A stretch of 64,000 nt of DNA from Streptomyces triticagri (GCF_003429565.1 NZ_QUAK01000075.1:62001-126000); one strand, 5' to 3'; numbered from the stretch's first letter, positions 21,399-31,835 are shown. Notes: generated from the letters alone by a model not told the origin. A program made the numbers and translations.

Positions 21399-22087
21399 CC
21401 GGCACCCGCGTCCGCCCGGCGGGCCTGCTCGCCGCGCTCCTTGCGGCCGGGCTGCTCGCGCTGCTCTGCGCGGCACCGGCCCAGGCCGCCGGCTACCGGT
21501 ACTGGTCGTTCTGGGACCGCGGCGACGACGGCAAATGGGCCTACGCCTCGCAGGGGCCCTCCGTCGCACGGCCCGACGACGGCGCGGTGCAGGGCTTCCG
21601 GTTCTCCGTCAGCGAGGACTCCGCGGACGCCGCGAAGCCGCGCGGCACCGCCGACTTCGGCAAGATCTGCGCCGGCACGAAGGCCGCCGAAGGCCGCAAA
21701 CGCATCGCCCTGGTCATCGACTTCGGCACCGCGAAGGACGCCCCCGGCAAGGAGACCCCGCCCGAGCCGCGTACGGCCTGCGCCCGGATCGCCGAGAACG
21801 GCACCTCGGCCGAGGCCCTGGCCGCGGTCGCCGACCCGCTGCGGTACGACAGCAACGCCCTGCTCTGCGCGATCGCCGGCTACCCGAAGACGGGCTGCGG
21901 CGAACAGGTGTCGGGCGACGGCAACGGCGACGAGTCCGCCTCCCCCGCCCCCGCCGCGTCCGGCACGGGCGGCGCGCAGGACGACGGTGACAGCGACGGC
22001 CCCTCCGTCGGCGTGATCGTCGGTGTCGCAGGCGTGCTCGTACTCGGCGCCGGCGCCGTCTGGCAGGCACGGCGACGGCACGGTTGA
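21395..22087 (+). CDS. secreted, membrane-anchored protein of the SCO2322 family
   Basis: A 230-residue protein that starts on a GTGA overlap with the previous gene. It has a signal peptide (residues 1-31, LLAALLAAGLLALLCAAPAQAAG), then a soluble domain beginning YRYWSFWDRGDDGKWAYASQGP, a Ser/Pro/Asp linker and a C-terminal TM helix (VGVIVGVAGVLVLGAGAVWQ). Two Cys pairs may form disulphides outside the cell. As I recall, homologues stand in the same riboswitch-ECF operon in other streptomycetes (SCO2322). The function is unknown; a role in capturing the transported corrinoid or cobalt ligand is inferred from position only. Confidence 0.75.
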   Translation: MTGTRVRPAGLLAALLAAGLLALLCAAPAQAAGYRYWSFWDRGDDGKWAYASQGPSVARPDDGAVQGFRFSVSEDSADAAKPRGTADFGKICAGTKAAEGRKRIALVIDFGTAKDAPGKETPPEPRTACARIAENGTSAEALAAVADPLRYDSNALLCAIAGYPKTGCGEQVSGDGNGDESASPAPAASGTGGAQDDGDSDGPSVGVIVGVAGVLVLGAGAVWQARRRHG

Positions 22088-22138
22088 CGGCGGGCGGGCT
22101 GCACATGACGGACTGCACATGACGGGCGACGGCGAACG

Positions 22139-23395
22139 ATGACCGACCACGGCGCACGCACCGGCCGCGGGACCGCACGGACCGGGACCCCGGGGTCCGG
22201 CACCCTCGCGAAGGAGCGGCCGCTGCGCGCCCCCGAGGCCCGGCGGGCGGACGCGCTGCACCCCGGCGCATGGTGGGTGTGGGCGCTCGGCCTCGGCACG
22301 GCCGCGTCCCGCACCAGCAATCCGCTGCTGCTCGCGCTGCTGATCGTGGTGGCCGGCTATGTGGTGGCGGCCCGCCGCAGCGATGCGCCCTGGGCGCGCA
22401 GTTACGGCGCGTTCTTCAAGCTGGGCCTCCTGGTGATCGCGATCCGGCTCGGCTTCACGGTCTTCCTCGGCTCGGCGATCCCCGGCACCCACACGCTGTT
22501 CACGCTTCCCGAAGTGCCGTTGCCCGACTGGGCGAAGGGGGTGCAGATCGGCGGCCGGGTGACCGCGGAGGGCCTGACCTTCGCGTTCTACGACGGTCTG
22601 CGCCTGGCCACCCTGCTGATCTGTGTGGGCGCGGCGAACGCGCTCGCCAACCCGGCGCGGCTGCTCAAATCGCTGCCCGGCGCGCTCTACGAGGCCGGGG
22701 TGGCCGTCGTCGTCGCGATGACCTTCGCCCCGCAGCTGATCGCGGACGTCCAGCGGCTGCGGGCCGCACGGCGGCTGCGCGGCCGCCCCGACCGCGGTCT
22801 GCACGGCCTCGTCCAGGTCGGACTGCCCGTCCTCGAGGGCGCGTTGGAGCGGTCGGTGGCGCTCGCGGCCGCGATGGACGCCCGCGGGTACGGGCGTACG
22901 GCCGCGGTGCCGGCACGGGTGCGGCGCATCACGGCGGTGCTCACCCTCGGCGGTCTGCTCGGGGTGTGCGCGGGGAGCTACGGCCTGCTCGCGGCGCAGG
23001 GCGCCGGCTTCGGCCTGCCCGTGCTCGGTGCCGGTCTGGCGGCGGCGCTCGCCGGGCTCCGGCTCGGCGGGCGGCGCAGCGTACGGACCCGGTACCGGCC
23101 GGACCGCTGGGGTGTGCGCGCCTGGCTCGTGGCCGGGTCCGGGGTCGCCGTGGCGGGCCTGATGATCTGGGCGGCGTCCGCCGATCCTGCGGCCCTCGCC
23201 CCCGGGGTCGTACCCCTGGTGGCACCGGAACTGCCGCTGTGGCCCGCGCTCGCGGTGCTGATCGGGCTGCTGCCCGCGGTGGTGGCGCCGGTGCCGGTGC
23301 GCGGCGGTCCCGCACCGGGCGATCCGGCCGATCGAACTGCGGCGCCCGCGGCCCCGGCCGCGTCGAAGACGAAGAAGACGAAGGAGCTCCCGTGA
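22139..23395 (+). CDS. ECF transporter transmembrane (T) component
   Basis: A 418-residue CbiQ/EcfT-type protein. It has several TM helices, then two Ala-Arg coupling motifs, RLRAARRLRGRP (about 200-211) and AAMDARGYGRT (about 243-253), which contact the ATPases. Extra C-terminal TM segments (about 265-400) make it longer than the usual 250-270 residues. The Lys-rich end KTKKTKELP overlaps the next gene by GTGA. It works with the A and S proteins that follow; the riboswitch points to cobalamin, a corrinoid or cobalt as substrate. Confidence 0.87.
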   Translation: MTDHGARTGRGTARTGTPGSGTLAKERPLRAPEARRADALHPGAWWVWALGLGTAASRTSNPLLLALLIVVAGYVVAARRSDAPWARSYGAFFKLGLLVIAIRLGFTVFLGSAIPGTHTLFTLPEVPLPDWAKGVQIGGRVTAEGLTFAFYDGLRLATLLICVGAANALANPARLLKSLPGALYEAGVAVVVAMTFAPQLIADVQRLRAARRLRGRPDRGLHGLVQVGLPVLEGALERSVALAAAMDARGYGRTAAVPARVRRITAVLTLGGLLGVCAGSYGLLAAQGAGFGLPVLGAGLAAALAGLRLGGRRSVRTRYRPDRWGVRAWLVAGSGVAVAGLMIWAASADPAALAPGVVPLVAPELPLWPALAVLIGLLPAVVAPVPVRGGPAPGDPADRTAAPAAPAASKTKKTKELP

Positions 23396-25116
23396 TCCGG
23401 TTCGAGAACGTCACGGTGACGTACGAGGGTGCGGACGCGCCGTCCGTGGCCGGCGTCGACCTGACCGTGCCGGAGGGCGAACTGGTGCTGCTCGTCGGCC
23501 CGTCGGGCGTCGGCAAGTCGACCCTGCTCGGCACCGTCAGCGGTCTCGTCCCGCACTTCACCGGGGGCACCCTGCGGGGCCGGGTCACGGTCGCCGGGCG
23601 TGACACCCGTACCCACAAGCCGCGCGAACTGGCCGATGTGGTCGGCACGGTGGGCCAGGATCCGCTCTCGCACTTCGTCACCGACACCGTCGAGGACGAG
23701 CTGGCGTACGGCATGGAGTCGCTCGGTCTCGCCCCGGACGTGATGCGCCGCCGGGTGGAGGAGACCCTGGACCTGCTCGGCCTCGCCGAACTGCGGGACC
23801 GGCCGATCGCCACGCTCTCCGGCGGCCAGCAGCAGCGGGTCGCGATCGGCTCGGTGCTCACCCCGCACCCGAAGGTCCTGGTGCTCGACGAGCCGACCTC
23901 GGCGCTCGACCCGGCCGCGGCCGAGGAGGTGCTCGCCGTACTGCAGCGCCTGGTGCACGACCTGGGCACCACCGTCCTGATGGCCGAACACCGCCTTGAG
24001 CGGGTGGTGCAGTACGCCGACCAGGTCGTGCTGCTGCCCGCGCCCGGTGCGGCGCCGGTGGTCGGCGCCCCGGCCGAGGTGATGGCCGTCTCGCCGGTGT
24101 ATCCGCCGGTGGTGGGTCTCGGGCGGCTCGCCGACTGGTCGCCGCTGCCGCTGACGGTGCGGGACGCACGGCGGCGGGCCGCCGGGCTGCGCGAGCGTCT
24201 GGCGGACGCGCCGGCTCCGGGGAGCGGGAGGGTGGCGCCCCCGGCGCCTCTCCCCCAACGGCGGCCGCGGGCACGGCGGTTCACGCTGCGCGGCCTTGTC
24301 CGTACGCCCGCGGCGAGGGCACAGGCACCGGCGTCGGAGGCCGCTGGCGAGGACGGTCCGGTCGCCGTCGCCGCCGCGCTCTCGGTACGGCGCGGCCGCG
24401 TCGAGGCACTGCGCCGGGTGGAGCTCACGGTCGAACCGGGCGAGACGATCGCCCTGATGGGCCGCAACGGCGCCGGGAAGTCGACCCTGCTCTCCGCCTT
24501 CGTGGGCATGCTGGAGCCGTCCTCCGGATCGGTCAGGTCGGGCGGCGCCGTACCACATCGCACGGAGCCCCGCGAGCTGATCCGCCGCGTCGGCCTCGTA
24601 CCGCAGGAGCCGAGAGACCTGCTGTACGCGGACACGGTGGCCGGCGAGTGCGCGGCCGCCGACCAGGACGCGGGCGCCGAGCCGGGACGCTGCCGTGCCC
24701 TGGTCTCCGAGCTGATCCCGGGGATCGCGGACGGGATCCATCCGCGTGACCTGTCCGAGGGGCAGCGGCTCGCGCTCGCCCTGGCCGTCGTCCTCACCGC
24801 GCGGCCGCCGCTGCTGCTCCTGGACGAGCCGACCCGCGGGCTCGACTATGCGGCCAAGGCGCGCCTGGTGACCGTGCTGCGCGGCCTTGCGGCCGAGGGC
24901 CACGCGATCGTGCTTGCCACGCACGATGTGGAGCTCGCCGCCGAACTGGCCCACCGGGTGGTCATCCTGGCCGAGGGCGAGGTGGTGGCGGACGGACCGA
25001 CGGCGGACGTGGTGGTGTCGTCGCCCGCGTTCGCCCCGCAGATCGCCAAGGTGCTCGCACCGCTGCGCTGGCTCACCCTCGGCCAGGTGCGCACGGCACT
25101 CGCGGGTGCGCGATGA
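23392..25116 (+). CDS. ECF transporter ATPase, two ABC domains fused
   Basis: A 574-residue protein with two complete ABC domains. Domain 1 has Walker A GPSGVGKST (36-44), signature LSGGQQQR (about 142) and Walker B VLVLDEPTSALD. Domain 2 has Walker A GRNGAGKST (about 357-365), signature LSEGQRLALALA and Walker B LLLLDEPTRGLD. The fusion replaces the EcfA1/EcfA2 pair; a Pro/Arg-rich linker (about 255-320) joins the halves. It drives the ECF transporter by ATP hydrolysis on the inner face of the membrane. The GTG start overlaps the T-component stop, and its own stop overlaps the S-component start (ATGA). Confidence 0.93.
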   Translation: MIRFENVTVTYEGADAPSVAGVDLTVPEGELVLLVGPSGVGKSTLLGTVSGLVPHFTGGTLRGRVTVAGRDTRTHKPRELADVVGTVGQDPLSHFVTDTVEDELAYGMESLGLAPDVMRRRVEETLDLLGLAELRDRPIATLSGGQQQRVAIGSVLTPHPKVLVLDEPTSALDPAAAEEVLAVLQRLVHDLGTTVLMAEHRLERVVQYADQVVLLPAPGAAPVVGAPAEVMAVSPVYPPVVGLGRLADWSPLPLTVRDARRRAAGLRERLADAPAPGSGRVAPPAPLPQRRPRARRFTLRGLVRTPAARAQAPASEAAGEDGPVAVAAALSVRRGRVEALRRVELTVEPGETIALMGRNGAGKSTLLSAFVGMLEPSSGSVRSGGAVPHRTEPRELIRRVGLVPQEPRDLLYADTVAGECAAADQDAGAEPGRCRALVSELIPGIADGIHPRDLSEGQRLALALAVVLTARPPLLLLDEPTRGLDYAAKARLVTVLRGLAAEGHAIVLATHDVELAAELAHRVVILAEGEVVADGPTADVVVSSPAFAPQIAKVLAPLRWLTLGQVRTALAGAR

Positions 25117-25958
25117 AGAGCCCCTCGGTACGGAACGCCCCGCTCGTACCGGACGCCCCGCGGATCCGGGCGGTGCGGCTCGGCCCCAAGTCGGTGGCCG
25201 CACTCGTCCTGGTCAGCGCGGTCGGTGCGGTGGGCTTCGGCTGGCCGCTGCTCGCGGACGGCGGGTCCGGGCTGACCGCGCATGCCCAGGACGCGCCCTG
25301 GCTGTTCGCCGCGCTGCTTCCGCTCCTGGTGGGCGTGGTGGCGGCGACCATCGCGGAGAGCGGACTCGGCGCGAAGGCGGTGGCGATGCTCGGGGTGCTC
25401 GCGGCGGTCGGGGCGGCGCTGCGGCCGCTCGGCGCGGGGACGGCCGGTCTGGAGCCGATGTTCTTCCTGATGGTGCTCGCGGGGCGGGTGCTCGGCCCTG
25501 GCTTCGGGTTCGTGCTCGGCTCGGTGACGATGTTCGCCTCCGCGCTGCTGACCGGGGGCGTCGGGCCGTGGATGCCGTTCCAGATGCTGTCGATGGGCTG
25601 GGTCGCGATGGGTGCCGGCCTGCTGCCCGGCGCGGAACGGCTGCGCGGCCGCGCCGAGTTGGCCCTGCTCGCCCTGTACGGTGCGCTGTCCGCACTGCTG
25701 TACGGCACGATCATGAATCTCTACGGCTGGACGATCGTGCCGGGCCTCGGCTCCGGGGTGTCCTTCCGGCCCGGTGACCCGCTGCACGAGAATCTGGTGC
25801 GCTTCCTGGCGTACTGCATGGCCACCTCGCTCGGCTGGGACCTGGGCCGGGCCGCGATCACGGTGGTCCTGACGGTCCTCGCGGGCGCCACCGTGCTGAA
25901 GGCGCTGCGCCGGGCCACGCGCCGCGCGGCCTTCGAGGCGCCGGTCGCTTTCGAGTAG
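25113..25958 (+). CDS. ECF transporter substrate-binding (S) component
   Basis: A 281-residue membrane protein with about six hydrophobic segments: SVAALVLVSAVGAVGFGWPLL, the helix ending GVVAATIAESGLG, MFFLMVLAGRVLGPGFGFVLG, WMPFQMLSMGWVAMGAGLLPG, and two more. The pattern is that of ECF S components that give substrate specificity. It is the last gene of the riboswitch operon, so cobalamin or a precursor is the likely substrate. The C-terminus is basic and cytoplasmic. An ATGA overlap with the ATPase gene indicates coupled translation. Confidence 0.85.
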   Translation: MKSPSVRNAPLVPDAPRIRAVRLGPKSVAALVLVSAVGAVGFGWPLLADGGSGLTAHAQDAPWLFAALLPLLVGVVAATIAESGLGAKAVAMLGVLAAVGAALRPLGAGTAGLEPMFFLMVLAGRVLGPGFGFVLGSVTMFASALLTGGVGPWMPFQMLSMGWVAMGAGLLPGAERLRGRAELALLALYGALSALLYGTIMNLYGWTIVPGLGSGVSFRPGDPLHENLVRFLAYCMATSLGWDLGRAAITVVLTVLAGATVLKALRRATRRAAFEAPVAFE

Positions 25959-26358
25959 ATCTGCGTCACACCCGGACGACTCGCAGGCTTGACCCAGGTC
26001 ACATTCGCCGGCCGCGGACCGTGCGGGCGCGGACACGCTGCGTGGGATCCACGGCCGCCCGGAGTGAGGGCACCCACAGTACTTTCGTCCCGTCCTAGGC
26101 GGCTTCGTAGCCGGCGCGGGACACCCCTGAGCGGCTCCCGCACGCAGCGCTCGCCGCCACGAACCGCCCCGAATGCGACCGGATGCGATCCGGGCTAGTA
26201 GCAGGGGGGCGTTGCAACGTCCGATCCGTCCTGTTTCTGTAGAGGTGTCGCAGGGCGCCGCCCGGGCCGCACGGCCGGTGGCGCTCACGCATTCCCCCAC
26301 TCCTCATGAGCGGTTCCGGCATGCCCGCGACTGCCTTGTTCCCCATGGAAGGTCATCT
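25959..26358. other. 400-bp intergenic region before the lytic-transglycosylase gene
   Basis: No gene is supported here. The sequence has several short GC-rich hairpins and a TTGACC at 25988 that could be a -35 box, but no matching -10 box. Because transglycosylase genes of streptomycetes often have c-di-AMP (ydaO) riboswitches, I looked for that motif and did not find it. A long 5' leader is still possible. Confidence 0.4.
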
Positions 26359-26817
26359 GTGACTGTCTCGCGCATCCGCCGTGTCGCCACCCCGAAGAAG
26401 GCCCTCACCGGCGCCGTCGTAGGCCTCGCCACGGCCGGCCTGGTGACGATCGCGGCTCCCGCCCAGGCCGCCGCCCCCACGGCCGCGCCGGTCGCCCCCG
26501 CCGCCAAGGTCGCGGCCCCGCAGGCCTCGACCGGTTCGGCGAAGTCGATCGCGAAGAAGCTGATCCCGGACGCGAAGCAGTACCAGGCGTTCAGCAAGAT
26601 CGTCGAGCACGAGAGCGGCTGGGACCCGCAGGCGAGCAACCCGTCCGGTGCGTACGGCCTGGTGCAGGCGCTGCCCGGTTCGAAGATGTCGTCGGCCGGT
26701 TCGGACTGGAAGACCAACCCGGCCACGCAGATCAAGTGGGGCCTCGACTACATGAACGACCGCTACGGCAGCCCGGCCGAGGCCTGGCAGTTCTGGCAGT
26801 CCAACGGCTGGTACTGA
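26359..26817 (+). CDS. secreted SLT-domain lytic transglycosylase
   Basis: A 152-residue exported protein with a signal peptide (residues 1-38, ending QAAAP), an Ala/Pro/Lys-rich linker and a short goose-lysozyme/SLT domain. The catalytic Glu is in FSKIVEHESGWDPQASN (about residue 90), followed by SGAYGLVQALPGSKM and ATQIKWGLDYMNDRYGSPAEAW. It cleaves peptidoglycan glycan strands with 1,6-anhydro products. The GTG start follows AAGGT. A terminator lies 66 bp after the stop. Such small secreted SLT proteins are common in streptomycetes and related to resuscitation-factor enzymes. Confidence 0.85.
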   Translation: MTVSRIRRVATPKKALTGAVVGLATAGLVTIAAPAQAAAPTAAPVAPAAKVAAPQASTGSAKSIAKKLIPDAKQYQAFSKIVEHESGWDPQASNPSGAYGLVQALPGSKMSSAGSDWKTNPATQIKWGLDYMNDRYGSPAEAWQFWQSNGWY

Positions 26818-26882
26818 GCCGTCTCCACGGCCCGTCACGGCCCGGCCCCACGGGCCGAACCACCCCACCGCGCCCGCGACTT

Positions 26883-26919
26883 CGAGCGGCCGCCCCCTCA
26901 CCGGGGGGACGGCCGCTCG
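26883..26919. terminator. strong hairpin after the transglycosylase gene
   Basis: CGAGCGGCCG and CGGCCGCTCG form a 10-bp stem, extended inside by C5/G5 pairing. It stands between the transglycosylase gene and a remnant on the other strand. Confidence 0.7.
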
Positions 26920-26943
26920 CGCGCGTTCCGGCGAGCGCCCCGC

Positions 26944-27139
26944 TCACCTCTGCAGACGGTCGAACCAGCGCACGATCTTCGGTGCCGAGAGCGTCCGCGC
27001 CCAGTGCCTGGGACGCCGCGCCGAGGGCGAGTGCGGCCGCAGCGCAGCTTGCGGCCGCCCCTCGGCCGATCCGTGAACCGCGCTTCCGGCACGTCGACTT
27101 GGCGGGCCCCGGAGCCGTCTTTCCGGTGTTCTTCGTCAT
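26944..27139 (-). pseudogene. small frameshifted remnant, hypothetical protein
   Basis: From an ATG at 27139 the frame reads MTKNTGKTAPGPAKSTCRKRG, then a signal-like Ala-rich stretch. The neighbouring frame ends in a protein-like ARTLSAPKIVRWFDRLQR and a stop at 26944 but has no start codon of its own. One frameshift would join the two into a 60-70 residue protein. The product is not recognised. A short intact secreted peptide in the first frame is an alternative. Confidence 0.3.
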
Positions 27140-27258
27140 ACGCCGAGCGTCGTCGGCCGAACTGGGACGAACCATCCGGCCCGCCCCCGGATCCGGGGGT
27201 GTTTCCGGGTGCACCCGTGGAGGTGTCCCGGCGGTCGACGCCGCGAAGGGCGCGTTCC

Positions 27259-28527
<1,269 letters not shown>

Positions 28528-28639
28528 TCAGTTGGTCGTTGCGTCCTCGCGGCGCGGCGTCCCGGCGCCCCACCGACCGGACCAGCTCCAGAACCAGCCC
28601 GCGCGCGATGGCCAGTGCCCCAGTGCCGTAGCAAGGAAC

Positions 28640-28653
28640 TAGTACGCGTTCTA
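28640..28653. promoter_or_regulatory. KstR-type operator, one mismatch (thiolase side)
   Basis: TAGTACGCGTTCTA has one change from TnnAACnnGTTnnA. It is embedded in the 20-bp near-palindrome AACTAGTACGCGTTCTAGTT at 28637-28656. It lies 178 bp before the thiolase and 149 bp before the P450. Confidence 0.6.
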
Positions 28654-28769
28654 GTTCTCCCAGCAGTCTTATGACTGCACCCCGTCCACCGCAAGGGTCT
28701 TGCACGCATCACACACGCCCCTTCACTCGGCGTACCCAGAACCGATACGCCCGCGGCCCTTGCCACTTG

Positions 28770-28783
28770 TAGAACCCGTTACT
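28770..28783. promoter_or_regulatory. KstR-type operator, one mismatch (P450 side)
   Basis: TAGAACCCGTTACT keeps AAC and GTT at the right spacing and lacks only the final A of TnnAACnnGTTnnA. It lies 19 bp before the P450 start. Confidence 0.55.
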
Positions 28784-28799
28784 ACCTTGCGAGCAACTT

Positions 28800-28814
28800 C
28801 TGATGGACCGTCAG
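28800..28814. promoter_or_regulatory. inverted repeat at the P450 start (second motif, copy 3)
   Basis: CTGATGGACCGTCAG differs by one base from a perfect CTGACG-3-CGTCAG repeat. It covers the first possible ATG of the P450 gene. Confidence 0.45.
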
Positions 28815-30074
28815 ACGATGACGATGGAGTTGCCGATGCCCTGTCCCGCGCTGCCTGACGGCTTTGACGCCACCGACCCCGATCTGCTCCAGTCCGGCGT
28901 GCCGCACCCGGAGTTCGCCGAGCTCCGGCGGACCGCGCCGGTGTGGTGGTGCCCGCAGCAGCGCGGCATCACCGGCTTCGACGACGACGGCTACTGGGCG
29001 GTGACCCGGCACGCGGACGTCAAGTACGTGTCCACGCACCCGGAGTTGTTCTCCTCCACGCCCAACACCGCGGTGGTCCGCTTCAACGAGCACATCAACC
29101 GGGACCAGATCGAGCTCCAGAAGCTGATCATGCTCAATATGGACCCGCCGGAGCACACCCGGGTCCGGCAGATCGTCCAGCGCGGATTCACCCCACGGGC
29201 GATACGCGGACTCGAGTCCACGCTGCGCGAGCGCGCGCGCCGGATCGTCGACGAGGCCGGCAAGTCGGGCGGCGGAGACTTCGACTTCGTCACCGACATC
29301 GCCGTCGAACTCCCCCTGCAGGCCATCGCCGAACTCATCGGCGTACCCCAGGAGGACCGTGCCCGGCTCTTCGACTGGTCGAACAAGATGGTGGCCTACG
29401 ACGACCCGGAGTACGCCATCACCGAGGAGGTCGGCGCCGAGGCCGCGATGGAACTCATCGGCTACTCCATGAACATGGCGGCGGCCCGCAAGGAGTGTCC
29501 CGCCAAGGACATCGTCAGCCAGTTGGTGGCCGCCGAGGACGACGGCAATCTCTCCACCGACGAGTTCGGTTTCTTCGTCCTGCTGCTGGCCGTCGCGGGC
29601 AACGAGACCACCCGCAACGCGATCAGCCACGGCATGTACGCCTTCCTCACCCACCCCGAGCAGTGGGAGCTCTACAAGCGCGAACGGCCCGAGACCGCCG
29701 CCGAGGAGATCGTCCGCTGGGCCACCCCCGTGACCGCATTCCAGCGCACCGCCACCCAGGACACCGAGATCGGCGGCGTACGGATCAAGGAGGGCGACCG
29801 GGTCGGCATGTTCTACTCCTCCGCGAACAACGACCCCGAGGTCTTCGACCACCCCGAGCGCTTCGACATCACCCGCGACCCCAATCCGCACATCGGATTC
29901 GGCGGCGGAGGCCCGCACTTCTGCCTCGGCAAGTCCCTTGCCGTCAAGGAGATCGACCTGATCTTCAACGCGCTCGCCGACACCCTGCCCGACCTGCGTC
30001 TGGTCAGCGATCCCCGCCGGCTGCGCTCGGCCTGGATCAACGGCATCAAGGAACTGCGGGTGGCCCGCGCTTGA
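28803..30074 (+). CDS. cyp125: CYP125-like steroid C26 (C27) monooxygenase
   Basis: A 423-residue cytochrome P450. The I-helix motif AGNETTRN is near residue 265, the K-helix ExxR is in ETAAEEIVRWATPVTAFQRTA, and the heme loop FGGGGPHFCLGKS has Cys about 374. The N-terminal PCPALPDGFDATDPDL and the segments VMLNMD-like LIMLNMDPPEHTR and DEFGFFVLLLAVAGNETTRN follow CYP125A1 of mycobacteria closely, as I recall it. CYP125 hydroxylates the terminal methyl of the cholesterol side chain, the first step of its breakdown. ATGs at 28818, 28824 and 28836 are alternative starts. KstR-like and second-motif sites lie at the start. Confidence 0.88.
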   Translation: MDRQTMTMELPMPCPALPDGFDATDPDLLQSGVPHPEFAELRRTAPVWWCPQQRGITGFDDDGYWAVTRHADVKYVSTHPELFSSTPNTAVVRFNEHINRDQIELQKLIMLNMDPPEHTRVRQIVQRGFTPRAIRGLESTLRERARRIVDEAGKSGGGDFDFVTDIAVELPLQAIAELIGVPQEDRARLFDWSNKMVAYDDPEYAITEEVGAEAAMELIGYSMNMAAARKECPAKDIVSQLVAAEDDGNLSTDEFGFFVLLLAVAGNETTRNAISHGMYAFLTHPEQWELYKRERPETAAEEIVRWATPVTAFQRTATQDTEIGGVRIKEGDRVGMFYSSANNDPEVFDHPERFDITRDPNPHIGFGGGGPHFCLGKSLAVKEIDLIFNALADTLPDLRLVSDPRRLRSAWINGIKELRVARA

Positions 30075-30188
30075 CCTGATCAAGCCTGGTCGCGGGAGTG
30101 CGCGTCGAGGACAATGGCACGGTGGCGCGCCGCCGGCGGAGCGCCACCGTGGACGTGTCCGCCCGACGTCGAACGGAAAGCGCCACCC

Positions 30189-31835
30189 GTGCACTCCCCC
30201 GAGCTGTCCGTCCCGCTGCACCCGGACGCCGCGGCGCCGCCCCCCGCCGAGCCGTGGCACCTGCGCCATCGCGTCCCGCTCCTCTGCACCGCGGTCGCGC
30301 TTCCGCTGTACGGGCTGTGGGCCGCGTTCCTGGCCACCGGCGGCGGCGACCTCGCGGCACAGCAGGCCTGGGCGGGATTCGTCGAGCGGCACCCGGGGTC
30401 CCCGTACAGCCTCTCCTGGTACGGGGGTCTGCACACCGCCAACTACAGCCTGGTCTCTCCCTACTTGATGGCCGTGTTCGGGGTGGTGGCCGTGACGGCC
30501 GCGTCCGGGCTCGCTGCCACCTGGGCCGCTGCGGCGCTCTTCGTGCGCAGTGATGCGGCCCGCCCGCAGTGGCCCGCGCTGCTCGCCGCCTTCGCCCTGT
30601 GGTGCAACGTCGTCTCGGGACGCACCACCTTCGCCCTCGGCGCGGCACTCGGCCTCGGCGCCTGTCTGCTGCTGGTGGGACGGCACCGGCCGTGGTGGGC
30701 CGCCCTGGTCAATGCGCTTGCCACGCTTGCCAGTCCACTCGCGGGGCTCTTCCTGGTCGTCGCAGGGGCCGGGTATCTGCTGGTACGGGACCGGAGCCGG
30801 GCCGCGGCGCTGCTGCTGCCGCCGGTGGTGGTCGTCGGCACGACCAGCTGGCTGTTCCCCTTCTCCGGTGAACAGCCCATGCAGTTCGGGCGGATCTGGG
30901 CGCCCGCGCTGCTCGCCCTCGCGGTCGCGGTGCTCGCGCCCCGGCCGTGGCGGGTGCTCCGGATCGGCGCCGCGGTGTATGCGCTTGGCTGCGCGCTCAC
31001 CTATCTGATCGCCTCACCGATCGGCACCAATGTCGAGCGCCTCGCCCAACTCCTCGCGCCCGCGGCCCTCCTCGCCGCGCTCCTCGCCACCCCGGCCGCG
31101 CTGCGGGCGCGGCGGGCGGCGCTGGTCGTCGCGCTGGTGCTGTCGCTCGCCTGGGTGACCGACAAGACCGTCGACGACATCGTCGTGTACACCAAGGTGC
31201 CGGCCTGGGCCCGGCACACCGACGGCGTCGTCGACGCGCTCGACCGGCTGGGCGCCGACCGTACCCGGGTCGAAGTGGTGCCCTCGCGCGACCACCGCGA
31301 GGCCGCGGTGCTCGCACCCCATGTCAACCTGGCCCGCGGCTGGAACCGGCAGGCGGACGTGCAGCGCGGCCGGCTCTTCTACGACGGCTACGACGGCACC
31401 GACGTCGCCCCCGGCACCTTCACGCCCGCCGCCTACCGTGCCTGGCTGGACCGCTGGGCGGTCGGCCTCGTCGTCGTACCGGATGCCGTGCCGGACTCGC
31501 CGGCCTGGCGCGAGCGCGACCTCATCCGCAGCCGGCCGGACTGGCTCGAGCCGGTCTGGAGCGACGAGCACTGGCGGATCTACCGGGTCAGGGACGCGAC
31601 ACCGCTGGTCGAGGCGCCGGCTTCGGTGCTGCGCTCCGGTGACTCCTCGGTCGTCGTGCGGGTCCCCTCGGCCGGGGCGGTCACCGTACGTATCGCCCAC
31701 TCGCCGTGGCTGCGGGTGGACGGTGGATGCCTGAGCCGGGACGGGGAGTTCACCCGGCTCACGGTGACCGAACCCGGGACGTACCGGATCGGGTCCTCGT
31801 TCAGCCCGGCGGCGGTGTCCGCTTCGCGCTGCTGA
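30189..31835 (+). CDS. polytopic membrane protein, glycosyltransferase-C-like
   Basis: A 548-residue protein with about ten TM segments up to residue 335 and a soluble extracytoplasmic C-terminal part (about 340-548). Hydrophobic segments include VPLLCTAVALPLYGLWAAFLA, LAAFALWCNVVSG and AALVVALVLSLAWVTDK. The lay-out recalls GT-C type integral membrane proteins that use lipid-linked sugars, but no catalytic motif is certain. The GTG at 30189 after GGAAAG was preferred over the ATG at 30114. Its end overlaps by 35 bp the end of the convergent GT87/PAP2 gene. Confidence 0.7.
   Translation: MHSPELSVPLHPDAAAPPPAEPWHLRHRVPLLCTAVALPLYGLWAAFLATGGGDLAAQQAWAGFVERHPGSPYSLSWYGGLHTANYSLVSPYLMAVFGVVAVTAASGLAATWAAAALFVRSDAARPQWPALLAAFALWCNVVSGRTTFALGAALGLGACLLLVGRHRPWWAALVNALATLASPLAGLFLVVAGAGYLLVRDRSRAAALLLPPVVVVGTTSWLFPFSGEQPMQFGRIWAPALLALAVAVLAPRPWRVLRIGAAVYALGCALTYLIASPIGTNVERLAQLLAPAALLAALLATPAALRARRAALVVALVLSLAWVTDKTVDDIVVYTKVPAWARHTDGVVDALDRLGADRTRVEVVPSRDHREAAVLAPHVNLARGWNRQADVQRGRLFYDGYDGTDVAPGTFTPAAYRAWLDRWAVGLVVVPDAVPDSPAWRERDLIRSRPDWLEPVWSDEHWRIYRVRDATPLVEAPASVLRSGDSSVVVRVPSAGAVTVRIAHSPWLRVDGGCLSRDGEFTRLTVTEPGTYRIGSSFSPAAVSASRC

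Noticed and set aside
25959..26358. Possible c-di-AMP (ydaO) riboswitch before the transglycosylase gene.
   Set aside because: The conserved core sequence elements of that RNA were not found on reading.
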